A stretch of 64,000 nt of DNA, from contig NC_092349.1 of the NCBI RefSeq assembly GCF_963676685.1, forward strand, positions 77,698,604 through 77,762,603, given 5' to 3'. The translations under genes and the position numbers were made by a program. The DNA is from Mytilus edulis. Its lineage: Eukaryota; Mollusca; Bivalvia; Mytilida; Mytilidae. The notes under the pieces were generated by a model. It ran no database searches, was not told where the DNA came from, and saw only the letters and a program-made list of their open reading frames with translations. Below are positions 34,990-47,200 of the stretch, piece after piece. Each line of letters begins with the position of its first letter. The stretch's first letter is position 1.

Positions 34990-35745
34990 ATTCTAAAATA
35001 ACGAGGTCCAATTTGTCAGCCGTCATGGGGTAAAAACAACAAATTAAAGAATTCAACTTTATATATAGCTATTATAGGACAATGGTGTTGATTAAAAATT
35101 ACACCACTCCAGACCCTTTTGTTTTCTACATATTTATTATATCAATAATTAACAAGTTCCGGGGCGAATCCGATACCGATTCCAATAGTATATTCACCTG
35201 ATACCTATTACCTTATCTGTACGTTCCGCATTTGACAGGCGCACCACCAAACGGTGTATTTAGGAATTTGCTATATACACGGGTCATAATCACAGGGTTG
35301 ACACAACTAAATTCAATCATTGTCACATTGTTCCCTATTGTAGTATTTTAATCAGTATGACTTTCTAAGATGACAAAACGAATACTAAAATCTGGACTTA
35401 AAATAAGGCGTATAGGTACAGTTTTCAATTTGTTAGCCGATATGACGTAAAACAGCGAATCAAATAATTCAATTTTATTTATAACTAATATATGACAATG
35501 CTGTTGATTAAAAAATACTCCATTCCAGGCCCTTTTATTTTCCAAATAATAAATATTAATTTACCCATAATTGTTATGTTCCAGGTCGACGGGTTTAAAC
35601 AGAAAGATTTTGAAAGCAGAGAAAACTGTGCATCTTAAAATCGGCATGACCCTATTAGATGACAATACCAATACTAAGATAAGGCTTACGCATAGTTATA
35701 TACTTTAATTCAGTCACGGACCCGCGATATCATGGATGTGTTCTA
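34990..35745. repeat. Dispersed repeat of about 750 bp, copy 2
   Basis: Same-orientation match to 290-1035, including the internal half-duplication. It starts directly after the family a repeat, which suggests nested or adjacent insertions. Confidence 0.75.
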
Positions 35746-35864
35746 GTATCTATTAAATAGAACGATAGATTACATGTTGTGAATTGAAATAAAGGCAACA
35801 GTTCGATACAGCTGTCGAAATTCATAAATTCGTAAATCCTGTTTCATACTAGATATGGGTGCGG

Positions 35865-35975
35865 GAATTTCTCGCTACATTGAAGACCTGTTAGTGACCT
35901 TCTGCTGTTGTTATTTCTATGGTCGGGTTGTTGTCTCTTTGACACGTTCCCCATTTCCATTCTTAATTTTATGTT
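35865..35975 (+). repeat. Dispersed repeat family b (3' part)
   Basis: 'gcgggaatttctcgctacat', 'gtcgggttgttgtctctttg' and 'acacgttccccatttccatt' match family b, especially the copy at 13365. Confidence 0.7.
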
Positions 35976-36293
35976 CATCGAATCCGATTTTTGGGAACTG
36001 ATACAAAGGAAAACGTTCCAAAGAAAGGCATGTGACACATATTTTGTACACATTATTCATCTCCTTGAGTATGTGTGGTATGTGCGAATTCTAATTACAA
36101 TGTTTGTGTCTTTCGTCATCCTGGATAGTGATCGAACCCATCAACTCCATACTAGAAGGTAGCAGTATACCACAAATCGCCTATGTTGAAATTGCGATTT
36201 TAGTACTTTGCTTTAATTTATTTTGAATAAATTACATTAAGCTTACCTTTTGTACAGCTATAAACTATATATATATAAAGTCAAAGTCAATCG

Positions 36294-36296
<3 letters not shown>

Positions 36297-36352
<56 letters not shown>
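36297..36352. repeat. (TA)n microsatellite
   Basis: About 28 TA dinucleotides between the left end of the element and the first 442-bp unit. It produces false poly-YI ORFs on both strands. Confidence 0.95.
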
Positions 36353-36354
<2 letters not shown>

Positions 36355-36411
36355 TCGTCTAAACATCAACCCAACAATGTTAGATCTGTAAATTTGCTTT
36401 CGCAAATTTTT

Positions 36412-36515
36412 GGTTCTTCCCTCGCCGGGATTCGAACCCATGCTACTGTGATATCGTGACACATAATCGCCTGCACTGCAGCCGTCCCGCTAGACCACAC
36501 GACCACCTGGGCTCT
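36412..36515 (-). repeat. tRNA-like sequence in array unit 1
   Basis: On the minus strand, 'gtggtctagcggga' (A-box-like, 36485-36499) precedes 'gggttcgaatccc' (B-box-like, around 36427-36438) with a long variable region between, as in class II tRNAs (Ser/Leu type). The acceptor arm does not pair, so this is a tRNA-derived sequence and not a working tRNA gene. It could act as an internal RNA polymerase III promoter. Confidence 0.65.
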
Positions 36516-36853
36516 ACTAAATAAAGCTTTCGGTGGCCATGTGTTACCTTTCCACGTCAGTTATAATATAGCGGCGTACTACAGTACATGATATATAAGG
36601 CATGGAGATGTTATTGTTACAGATCAGCTCAATTATCTATAGTAAAGGATCCTACAAATTAATGTAAAATACAGTCACAGAAAATAATTATATTCATAAG
36701 TACGTCTGAGTCAGTGACAACTCTACAACAGATGTATCCATCGGATCGCCATCAATGATGGTGAAACATGGCTGTGTACATGATGTATATACAACTCGTC
36801 TAAACATCAACCCAACAATGTTAGATCTGTAAATTTGCTTTCGCAAATTTTTG

Positions 36854-36957
36854 GTTCTTCCCTCACCGGGATTCGAACCCATGCTACTGTGATATCGTGA
36901 CATCTAATCGCCTGCACTGCAGCCGTCCCGCTAGACCACACGACCACCTGGGCTCTA
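36854..36957 (-). repeat. tRNA-like sequence in array unit 2
   Basis: Same A-box-like and B-box-like words 441 bp on, with the B box at 36868-36879. One base next to the B box differs from unit 1 ('ctcaccgg' against 'ctcgccgg'). Confidence 0.65.
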
Positions 36958-37294
36958 CTAAAATAAAGCTTTCGGTGGCCATGTGCTACCTTTCCACGTC
37001 AGTTTTAATCTAGCGGCGTACTACAGTACATGATATATAAGGCATGGAGATGTTATTGTTACAGATCAGCTCAATTATCTATAGTAAAGGATCCTACAAA
37101 TTAATGTTAGATACAGTCACAGAAAATAATTATATTCATAAGTACGTCTGAGTCAGTGACAACTCTACAACAGATGTATCCATCGGATAGTCATCAATGA
37201 TGGTGATACATGGCTGTGTACATAATGTATATACAACTCGTCTAAACATCAACCCAACAATGTTAGATCTGTAAATTTGCTTTCGCAAATTTTT

Positions 37295-37399
37295 GGTTCT
37301 TCCCTCGCCGGGATTCGAACCCATGCTACTGTGATATCGTGACACCTAATCGCCTGCACTGCAGCCGTCCCGCTAGACCACACGACCACCTGGGCTCTA
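37295..37399 (-). repeat. tRNA-like sequence in array unit 3
   Basis: B box at 37310-37321, with the A-box-like word about 58 bases further right. Unit 4 keeps the B box (around 37752) but has lost the A-box side. Confidence 0.65.
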
Positions 37400-37885
37400 C
37401 TAAAATAAAGCTTTCGGTGGCCATGTGTTACCTTTCCACGTCAGTTTTAATCTAGCGGCGTACTACAGTAGATGATATATAAGGCATGGAGATGTTATTG
37501 TTACAGATCAGCTCAATTATCTATAGTAAAGGATCCTACAAATTAATGTAAGATACAGTCACAGAAAATAATTATATTCATAAGTACGTCTGAGTCAGTG
37601 ACAACTCTACAACATATGTATCAATCGGATCGCCATCAATGATGGTGATACATGGCTGTGTACATAATGTATATACAACTCGTCTAAACATCAACCCAAC
37701 AATGTTAGATCTGTAAATTTGCTTTCGCAAATTTTTGGTTCTTCCCTCGCCGGGATTCGAACCCATAAGGCATGGAGATGTTATATATATATTGCGATTG
37801 ACTTTTTAAAAAATAGATCATGTATAATGTTTTCATTTAAAAACAAGAATTCATTTTTTAAATAAATAATTTTCTATCACACATT

Positions 37886-37891
37886 TTTAAT
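37886..37891 (-). other. Possible poly(A) signal of the death-domain gene
   Basis: ATTAAA on the minus strand about 117 nt after the stop codon at 38008. I saw no better AATAAA nearer to the stop. Confidence 0.35.
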
Positions 37892-38007
37892 GAGTAAATT
37901 AAACCACACATACTTGGAAAACAAAGTACACACATATATTTTTGAATGAATATCACAGAAAAGTAAACCCAATCTGTTAATGACACTGTTCCAATATAAA
38001 TCAATAG

Positions 38008-38291
38008 TTATTCGGGATATTCTATATTGTTTTCAAATGATTCCTCCACATTGTTTGCCATATCCTCTTTACCCATTTCTTTTAACGCTCCAGATAGGTT
38101 GTGAACTAATTTTTCATTTGGTCGGGCTGATCTCCAGGTTTTAAGTATTTCCTTTAATTGTCCATCAGTTTCCAGTTGTTCTATTTTGTTCTTTAAAACA
38201 TGTAAATTCGTGCCCAACTGAAAGCATTCTTCCATAGTCAAACTAGCTGTGATACGGTTTAGTGACGTCTTTCGGAGTACTGGAATTGTAC
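38008..38291 (-). CDS. Exon 11: death domain and stop
   Basis: Residues 641-734. The six-helix death-fold pattern is recognisable from ECFQLGTNLHVL through LKEILKTWRSARP to LSGALKEMGKEDMANNVEES. The acidic tail ends NIEYPE before TAA at 38010-38008. Death domains pair with other death domains, so a partner adaptor is expected. Confidence 0.9.
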
Positions 38292-41200
38292 CTAAAAAAT
38301 GTTATGACAGAAAAGCATCTGTAATTTTGTCTATTTACTATGCAAATTTATCTGAAAGCAACTATAAAACCAAGTGTTCCAAATCGAAAAAAATGAAGTT
38401 TTCTCTATGAAAGTTTTACGAACGTCATAAAAAAAAATGGTTTGATTGCAAATAAGTTAATTCTCAACCAGAGACCATAGAAGTTAAAAGATATAGGCCA
38501 TCGTCATGTATATACAATTAGTTGTGTCCCGCCATCTACACCACAACACAGAGCTCTATTTTTCTATTGTGAATATAATAACTTACATTGATGGTCATCC
38601 ACGGCTACACCAACTTCCTCCTGTTTTATATCTAGAAGAATGAAAAGATTCCGTAATGTTAAAAAGTATTCAAAAAGAAACAAAAAGATACATCAACCAA
38701 ATGATACAGATGCCCAACTAATTAAATAAAGTCAAAACGTGAATATCTACCGTGTACAATGCTATTTTATAACAACAAAAGGCAAAAGCCGTATACCGTA
38801 TATTCATGCAGCAATAGCGAACCACAAAACGGCAAAAAAATCGAACAGCTCAAACGACAGAAACAACGAGAAAAAAGACAATGACCTGATTTATGGCAGC
38901 ACACTAATCGAAAAAAAACCCAAGACAGCAACTGATGAAATCATTGTCTTGTCTCCTTTTTTAACTTTTCTGACATCGGACTCGGACTTTTTTAACCTGA
39001 GTTTTACTGTGCTTATTGCTGTGTTTTTGTTTATTCTACATTGTCCTCAGGTACGTATAGGGGGATCGTTTTTGTCTCTCAAAACAAGTTTAATCGAGTC
39101 GCATATTGCGGAGGTAATAAGTCAGGAGCCTCTGGCCTTTGTTAGTCCAGTATGTTTTTTTTTTAAATTTTAGTTCCTTTATATGTTGTGGAGTTTAGTG
39201 TGACATCATTTTTGTTTCTGTAAGGGACTTTCTCATTGTATTGAAGAACCCTTGATGGCCTTGGGTTGTTTTCTGCTCTTTGCTCGTTTTTGTTGACACG
39301 TTCCATATTTCCACTCTCAATTTTATCATAATAAGCTTTGGATAGGTAGTACCGTACATATAAAGTGGTGGGTTTAATATGTTTTTTGAGCTCTCTACTA
39401 ACATGGCATAGCGGTGTATCAATCGTACATATGAACAAACTGTAAACATCTGTGTAAAAAAGTGTTACCCATCAACGCAGAACAAAAAAAAACCAACAAA
39501 AGACACTGACCAAAGAGTGCTCGCAAATGGAAAGTTCAAACCTATAAAATAAGAAATGAATCATACTGTCTATAGCTTGACTTACACATCATTCATTACA
39601 CATTCATTACATCGATTTACTAATTTTCAAATTAGTTATTGATAATTGGTTAATGATATACATTCGGATTGTTATGCAATGTCTTGTAAACAAGTTGAGT
39701 AGCCTTTTGTGTGTTGTCTTGTCATTTATACCCCCCATTTAAAATAAGTAACATGCCCTTGATATATGGATTAGCAGGAGTAGTGCTATTCCTTTTTTAA
39801 TTTTCTTTTATACCAAACGTTGATGGAAGTGGCACTAGTTGCATTTTGTTCGTCTTCTTATTTGACAGACATTTGTAATGAATATTTTGAATTATTTTAA
39901 CTATATAAACTACCTAAGTTATTTGAGTCAATTAAAATTGATACAACCAGTTCAAAATCCGTATCATATTTCACCGGAATTTCAGGTTCAAAATGTTGCA
40001 CAGATTTGTGACAGCAATTGGTAAACAAACGGGCATCTTTGTTTGTACCACGTGATGCCTGTGGCTGCTGTTGAAGCTGGTCTATTATTTCATGACGTTT
40101 TTCAATGTAAACTTCTCCGTCTAATGGTGATTCTGATGTGTCATTGAGTAGGTGAAAAGATCGATAATTCCCTGTCTTGTATTTTCTTGGATTCAATGTG
40201 AGAAAGGGGTCCTGCTGTTTTAGGCTGTCTGTTTGTATGTTTCCGGTAAGTGTTATCTATGTAATACAGACGAAACATAGTTTTACTATACAGTACCTAG
40301 ATCAGTCAATATACAATGAAATGTTATAAATAACTGCGCTTTTTGTGACCCACTTACCGGTTGCTATCAAAAAAAGTTTAAACAGTTTCAAAGCCAACTT
40401 GTATAAAGCAAAAACATGTGCTATCTTAAAAATGGAAAGTTCACAATAAACGTATAAATTTACATTTTGGTATTTAGCTGTTTGTTGCCTCTGAATGACC
40501 TTATATCACCTCCGTATATTTAACCTTATGACGTCAAGCAATAATTACTTTTTAGTGACGTCAAATATTATGAATTATGTTGTCAAAGTTTACGGGAACC
40601 TGTGTAATTTTATGTTATGGCGGACAAATTTGCATACAAGTGTAAATACGTTTATTATGACGCTAAAGAGATCGTTTTGTCGTCAAATTTAAAACTAAAT
40701 AAATCACCAGTCGGAAACCCGGTTGAAATAGAACAAAATAATCGAAGCTCTTTGTTAGAGAAGGCGAGAAATGTTTACCGTAATATTTTCTATAGTGACA
40801 AAATTTTTAAAAGTTAATAGAAAAAAAAAAAAAATTACAATTTTCTTCTCAATTACGAAGTGTTTGATTTTAAAAACACCATTTGCATAAGGTTTCAATT
40901 TATTTAATACATTATTAAGCAGAACAATTAAATATCAAGTCGACTACATGGGTATCTTTCAAGTTGGATGAAGAAAATGCATAAACCTCCGATTAAAAAA
41001 AATATCACGGACGGAAAACAAATCAATCTATTAGTTCAGTTATTTTCGTGTCTGGCCTTCCATTATGTGACTCAAGAAAAAATTCAAAAAATGAGTAACA
41101 ATTGTATCGAAAAGAGAAAATCGATTGCACCTTTTTATGTTAGGGCTTGTTTGAGTTGAATATTTTATCTTGATATCGTACAAAGCAAGAAAATTTCATA

Positions 41201-44200
41201 CATCGTCTCGCTTCAGATTCTATCATTTTTATATATCAAAGCTACATGTTGACTTTATAACATAAAAAAAACCACAGTACTAAAAGATGAAATATAAGGG
41301 TCAAGTGAAATACCTATCTAACGAATCACACAAACAGAGAAGGTGTGTTCGAATAGCTATTTTAACTGAAAGTACTTGACGACAGTCTTTCAAGTTGGAT
41401 GATGAAAATGCATATCTTCGAAAAATTATAATTTTTTGTGTGTGATAACTCGGGTTTATAGTCTTCAACCACTAAAAAAATATTGTCTGCCCCTCCACGA
41501 AATACTTAATAAGAATTTTTGAAATGTTTATGAATTTTCGAAAATTCCACCTCACAACCGATCAGACAATAATTCTAAGTTGAATCAATGCAGACAAGAT
41601 CATAATCTGATGCTCATTAGCTAGTTCATACATTTGGCCTTTAAAATACAACTGACATATAAGGATCGTAATGGTGCAATGTGGATATCGGTTTCCAAGA
41701 GCAAAATTGGCAGCGCGTCATCCCTACAATGGCTTCCATTTCTACGATTGTGAAAATGATCTGGCGTAATGGGGAGATAATTTTCACGAAGTAGAATCCT
41801 GACTGCATTGTGAATGTCCAGATGCAAGCAAGACATTCATGTATATGTGGTATCTTTTACTTATAGATCAATGGTGTTATAGCGCTCAGCGTTATTCACT
41901 AACCTTTGATTTCTTCACTTAGAGGATTTTATCAACTAGTTTGATTTGATATACCGAATTAGACAATTTCGCGGATTTGTAATGACATAAGCAACACAAC
42001 GGGTGCCACATGTTCAGCAGGATCTGTAATGATTATATAAAAAAGAAGATGTGGTATGATTGCCAATGAGACAACTATCCACAAAAGACCAAAATGACAT
42101 AAACATTAACAATTATAGGTCACCGTACGGCCTTCAACAATGAAGCAAGGCAAGACTCAGTGTGTGTACGTTGCATATTTACCTGACATGTCTGTCCCTC
42201 TTTCATCACACAATCTTTGTATTCAACTGACATTGTGCAGAATCCTTTGTCTTTCCATTTCTTTCTTCTACTTTTCCCTCTATTTTTCAATGCATATTCA
42301 ATAACTAAAGATAGTTTCACGTCCGTTTCTTTTTTTAACATAGCAAAACATTCCACTTGTACCTCCTTCTTTATTGCATTGGTCGCCTGCCTTTTTGATT
42401 TACCCATATGTTGCTTAGAACAAGCTACATACCTATAAGGTAAATACAAGGTTTAAATGATGTGTCTTCTTTTTCTCAAATGAGTACTATCGAATTAGAC
42501 TTAACACCTGGTGTTTACCTGCATATTAAATACGACAGGTGCAACACATGGCGGAAACAACCCCGTTTTATTTCTGAGGTTTTTGTACATCAGTCGTTTT
42601 AGTTTTTCTAAGCTGTGTTTTGTGTCTTGTCATTGGCTTTAGTTTTTTTTGTATTTGCATTTATATAATGTCAGTGTGTTTTCGACTGAATTTTGAATGC
42701 CCTTATTGTATCTTGTGTCTCTAATTTATAATTTAATGCCCTTTATTTTAACGCCAATATTTAATTTGCCTAAACTATAAAATAAAGACAGTCAAGTTCA
42801 TAGGCAGTTTGTCCGGTTAATATAGATGAGTACTTTAAAAGGCGAATCACATTTAGCCATGTTGTATATAGTTTTGCCTTCATTTTTTATGACGACTGAA
42901 TATTGTGTAGTTTTAAAACAATATATATGCATTGGGGTCTGATTATAAAGTAATCAAAAAGAGATGAAAGTAGATCAGGTATAAACTTACACAGATAAAT
43001 GGTTGACATCAAATGTAATAAATTTGCCATGAATGTCAACATTGCTGCATATCTCCCATTCATTTTCCTTAGGTTCCTTTTTATCGGACATTAATATAAT
43101 AATGTCATCATTGTTTTCATCTGGGGAATGCACTGGTAATGTAAGTTTAACAGGTTTCAACGGTTGACTGTTGTTCATCATAGTCAAATCGATCGCATTT
43201 GTGAATAAGACAGGATCGGCGACTTCATTCTCTTCGTGATTCCATGCCTTTGTTTCTGAAATCTAAATGTTATAAATTAAAATTTGATACACTTCTATAA
43301 ATAAAACCCTTTCTGTATATATTTGGTCATTTTTCTTTGTCAATATACACTTTTCAAATATGCTTTATATGTTAAAAAACCCAAAGAACAGACACATTAT
43401 CAGGTTGGAGAAAATCAAATTTAATGGTGCAACCACAATGTGTTTCGCTCGAATAAAAAAGACAACACCATGCATGGTAATATAAAATAGGAAATGGACA
43501 CCAGAACAAATCTACCTCAAAACTTCCCGAAAAAACTAAAAGTATGATAGCTTAAAATTCCAGAGGTGAACAAAGTCCCTACAGTTCCACTAGTGGATCC
43601 CGTCCCATGGCAAATAACATTTTGAACATTTTTAAACATTTTACAGATGCTCAAAGAAGTTTTATAAACAAGTTTTAGTTAGAGAATCATTTTGGAAGTT
43701 TTTGAAATCAATTCATGTTTTGGAAATAAAGCTATAAAATGTTTCATAAATACAGAGGAGATTCCAAGTTTTTAGATTCCATCATGACTTATTATACATT
43801 TAGCGGCTTTCTTTTAATGGAATGCGCATGAATCTTTTTTTGCGCAATTTCACAATCAAATCAACGTGGCTAGGCGATCGTTGTCATGCAACCAAAACTT
43901 ATTGCACATATATATCTAAATAAATAAAAAAAAAATACAGAAGAGACTAGTAGTTTGTCATAAAAGAAATACAAATAAATAAAGGTCAAAGTGATATTGC
44001 TGGATATATAATGGAATTTGATATATAAATTAGAGGTTTAGCTTATGAAAACCAGTAAACCTACATAGGAAAATGTCTGTACCAAGTAAGGAATAAGACA
44101 GTTGTTATCCTTTTGTTTGATGTTTTTGAGCTGTTGAGTTCGTTATTTGATTAGGGACGTTCAATTTTAACCTCAAAGTTCAGTATGTTTTTATCATGGT

Positions 44201-47200
44201 GTGCCCTATCAGTAAGATGAAACTAACATTTACTTGCAGCTGGCCAGCTGAACCAAAAGTACCCTCCGGTATTGCGATTTCTGCTTCCTTTTCCATTTGC
44301 GGATGTATACAGAGTGATTTGTCAGTCACATTAAATACTTCTGGTACCACCTTAGAAACAATGGTAAACTTGGCATCAGCCAATAGACTGACTTGCACGG
44401 AGATAACTGTTTCCTGCAATGAATATAATATGAAAACATGTTAAAATTAATTAATATCAATGACTTTTATGTTTAAAGCTTTTTGGAAATAGATAACACT
44501 AAAAAATTAAATAATTCTATCATCTCTCAGTTAAAGTCTATTAATTTTAAAACATAAGTTCTAAGAGTTCCGATTTGGTGTGTACAAACTTTCAGTATCA
44601 CAACTATGAGAGAGGCAACCGATATCAACAGGAATTTCAAATATCATATTGTTTTATTAAGTTTATTACAGACGACCATGATATGAAATGCAACTAGAAA
44701 ATGGAATAAATAAAATTTAGAATGGAAATGGGGCATGTGTCAAAGAGACAACAACCCGAACATAGAGCAGACAACAGCAGAAGGTCACCAAAAGGTCTTC
44801 AATACTGCGGAGGCGTAAGAATATAACAGTCCGTCTTCAAACATGCTTCAGTGAAATTAACTATTAACGTTTTCAAAGGTTAAATTCTTATGCTAATACT
44901 AAACCATTTATACAGTCATGTTTTAATAACCATCTAAACATTTTAGCTGGAATATGAGTGTCAATCCTTTTTTAATGATATCATATATCAGATTGCAATT
45001 CTTGTTCCATTAATATTTCTAAGTTTTCAAAATGATATATTTTTCTAAGGAAAGCATAAGACTAGTAGTATGTAAAATGTTGTTGCATAAGCACTTAAGC
45101 GTACTGATTTATTGTAAAAAAAAAACATTGAATCCAGATCAAATTGTACTAGACAAGGACCTCCTTGCCAAATTCATGATTTGAATGGGTTTCCATATTT
45201 TCTATATCTAAATTTTGAATAATGTAGATTTTGCAAATTATTACAAATGTTAACTTGCTGCCTTTTGGTTAGTCCCTTATTGTCTTTTAGCTCCTCACAT
45301 TTTCATGTCTTTCCCATCATTGGCTATCAAATATCTGTGGTTTGAGCGTTCCTTATCAAGGCAAATACCTAAAAGCACATCGGATTTACGATATATCTAG
45401 GAAGAAGCCAACATTATTCTACTCTTTCCTTCAACACAACGCACTGTATCCTATAATGCACAATATTACTAAGGTGAAGTGTTGGTAAATTCTATATTTA
45501 TAACATTTATTTCTTTATTTACTCAAAGATATCGATTTTATTTACGTAGTTACCTCGTTACTCCGGTTCTTCTCAATAATGATATCCTTGGAAAGTACAC
45601 CTATTATAGAGACCAATCTTAATTTTTCATTGCATTGAGGTATCCCTTCAACTCTTATATCCAAATCAATAAAGTCTGGTTTAGAACCCCATGCGATGAC
45701 TTCAAAGACATCAGAAAAGAAATGTTCGTCGTCCAGTTTCTGGATTTGACTACTTGTGAAATCTGGTGATTCTTTAGCACAATACATAAAGAAGCTTTCA
45801 GTGATGTTCTCTGTATCCATATCAACGAAAAGTCTCGAATAATACTGAATGTTATCCTTTGGTTTTATCTGATGCAGCTCATAACATATTGACCTTGAAA
45901 ACAATTATAATATATTGAACTGAATCGTGTATTATACTTTCATATGAGTATAACTCATCAATAGACATGTAGTCAGCATGTATTTAATTGCATTATGCTT
46001 CACGTGTGTCTTAATATCGTTCATTATTCTTTTTTATATAAAATTTGAGGAATTTACGATATTTTGTATACTAAAATACTTTGAATTACAAGGAAACTGT
46101 ATATTGCTACTCGTACGTAATAAAACCCTTTAAGGAGAGGTTGCAAAAAGGGAATTATTCGGCCTAATTATTTACTTGAAAAAGATGGCATCATAACACC
46201 ACGTTAATTACGCCATAAAAGTATTAAATACCAATACCAATTATATGATTGACCTTTCAACTGTATAAATCGGGCACAACTCATAATTATCATGAAGACG
46301 ATTTTGTGGCGTACAACTTTATACTCCTCATATCTTTGCTGATCCAAAAATACAACTAGGCAATTGTCATTGCTGGTGGATGTTTTAAAATGTCAGTCAT
46401 ATAGCGTTGATATAATAAAATCATTGATACGTGAATTATTATTGTATATCTACTGTAGGTTTATGAAATTATTGAAATATCCGAGACACTAAGGTTCTCA
46501 GCTCCAGGCACAGAAAGCTACAACTCCTCAACACCTGATATGTTGGTGGTGTTCGTGTTGATTAGTCTTTAGATTTCTATGTTGTATCATGTGTACTATT
46601 ATATGTCTGTTTGTTTTTCATTTTTAGCTATGGCGTTGCCATTTTATTTTCAATCTATGAGTTTGACTGTCCCTCTGGTATCTTTTGACCCTCTTTTAAG
46701 ATCATTTGAACTATCTGTAAATTGAATATAATTGATTTACGAAAATATATAATTTTGAAAAGGTTTTTTGGTTTATCTTGCAGGTCACGAGAACATGCAA
46801 GTACCAACTAAATTACTGTAGTACAATATTGGCCATGGTTAAACCTTCTATCTTTGTTTTTAATTTGAGATGTGTATCTTTTGCAGAAAAAAATGATACC
46901 GTTCATTTAATTATTTTATATTTTGACCTTAAAATCTCAAAATGAATATTCTTTAAATTTCTTATTAATTTGCGCATACATACCAATTAAGTTAATGCAA
47001 AAATCATCATATTTCGACACACAAATTCTTGAGCGAACGTTTGCCTTTAAAGCGTCTTTTTTATACGCTTATATTTTTTATATTCATAATTTTTCGGCAT
47101 TGATGAAACAATTAAGATTTTTTTATACTTATATTTTGGGTAAAGGTCTTTTGTTTTACACTGAGCCTGAATTATAACATTAACATTTAATATTCAGATA

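Larger units (their letters stand above)
36283..37805. mobile_element. Element with inverted ends enclosing a 442-bp tandem array
   Basis: 'aaagtcaatcgcaatata' at 36283 is inverted at about 37788-37805, so the array is enclosed by complementary ends rich in TA. Inside lie a (TA)n tract and repeat units starting near 36356, 36797, 37239 and 37681 (spacings 441, 442 and 442 bp). Three units are full; the fourth is cut at about 37768 and fused to a later part of the unit. Units differ at only a few positions, so the array is young. The layout resembles bivalve elements that carry tandem arrays behind a microsatellite. Confidence 0.8.

Noticed and set aside
36250-36462. ORFs on both strands with long YI repeats
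   Set aside because: They are translations of the (TA)n microsatellite.
36412-37399. Functional tRNA genes
   Set aside because: A- and B-box-like words exist, but the acceptor arm does not pair and the units are part of a tandem repeat.
36694-37766. Three similar minus-strand ORFs (starting MSRYHSSMGSNPGEG)
   Set aside because: They recur only because the 442-bp unit is tandemly repeated; the reading crosses the tRNA-like B box and has no coding signature.
38739-39173. Plus-strand ORF of 144 codons
   Set aside because: Its 3' part runs into a family b repeat, it lies antisense in an intron of the death-domain gene, and no domain is recognisable.
40495-41159. Three plus-strand ORFs (65, 66 and 63 codons) in intron 8 of the death-domain gene
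   Set aside because: They overlap in different frames, match no family I know, and lie next to a short direct repeat; chance or transposon remnants are more likely.
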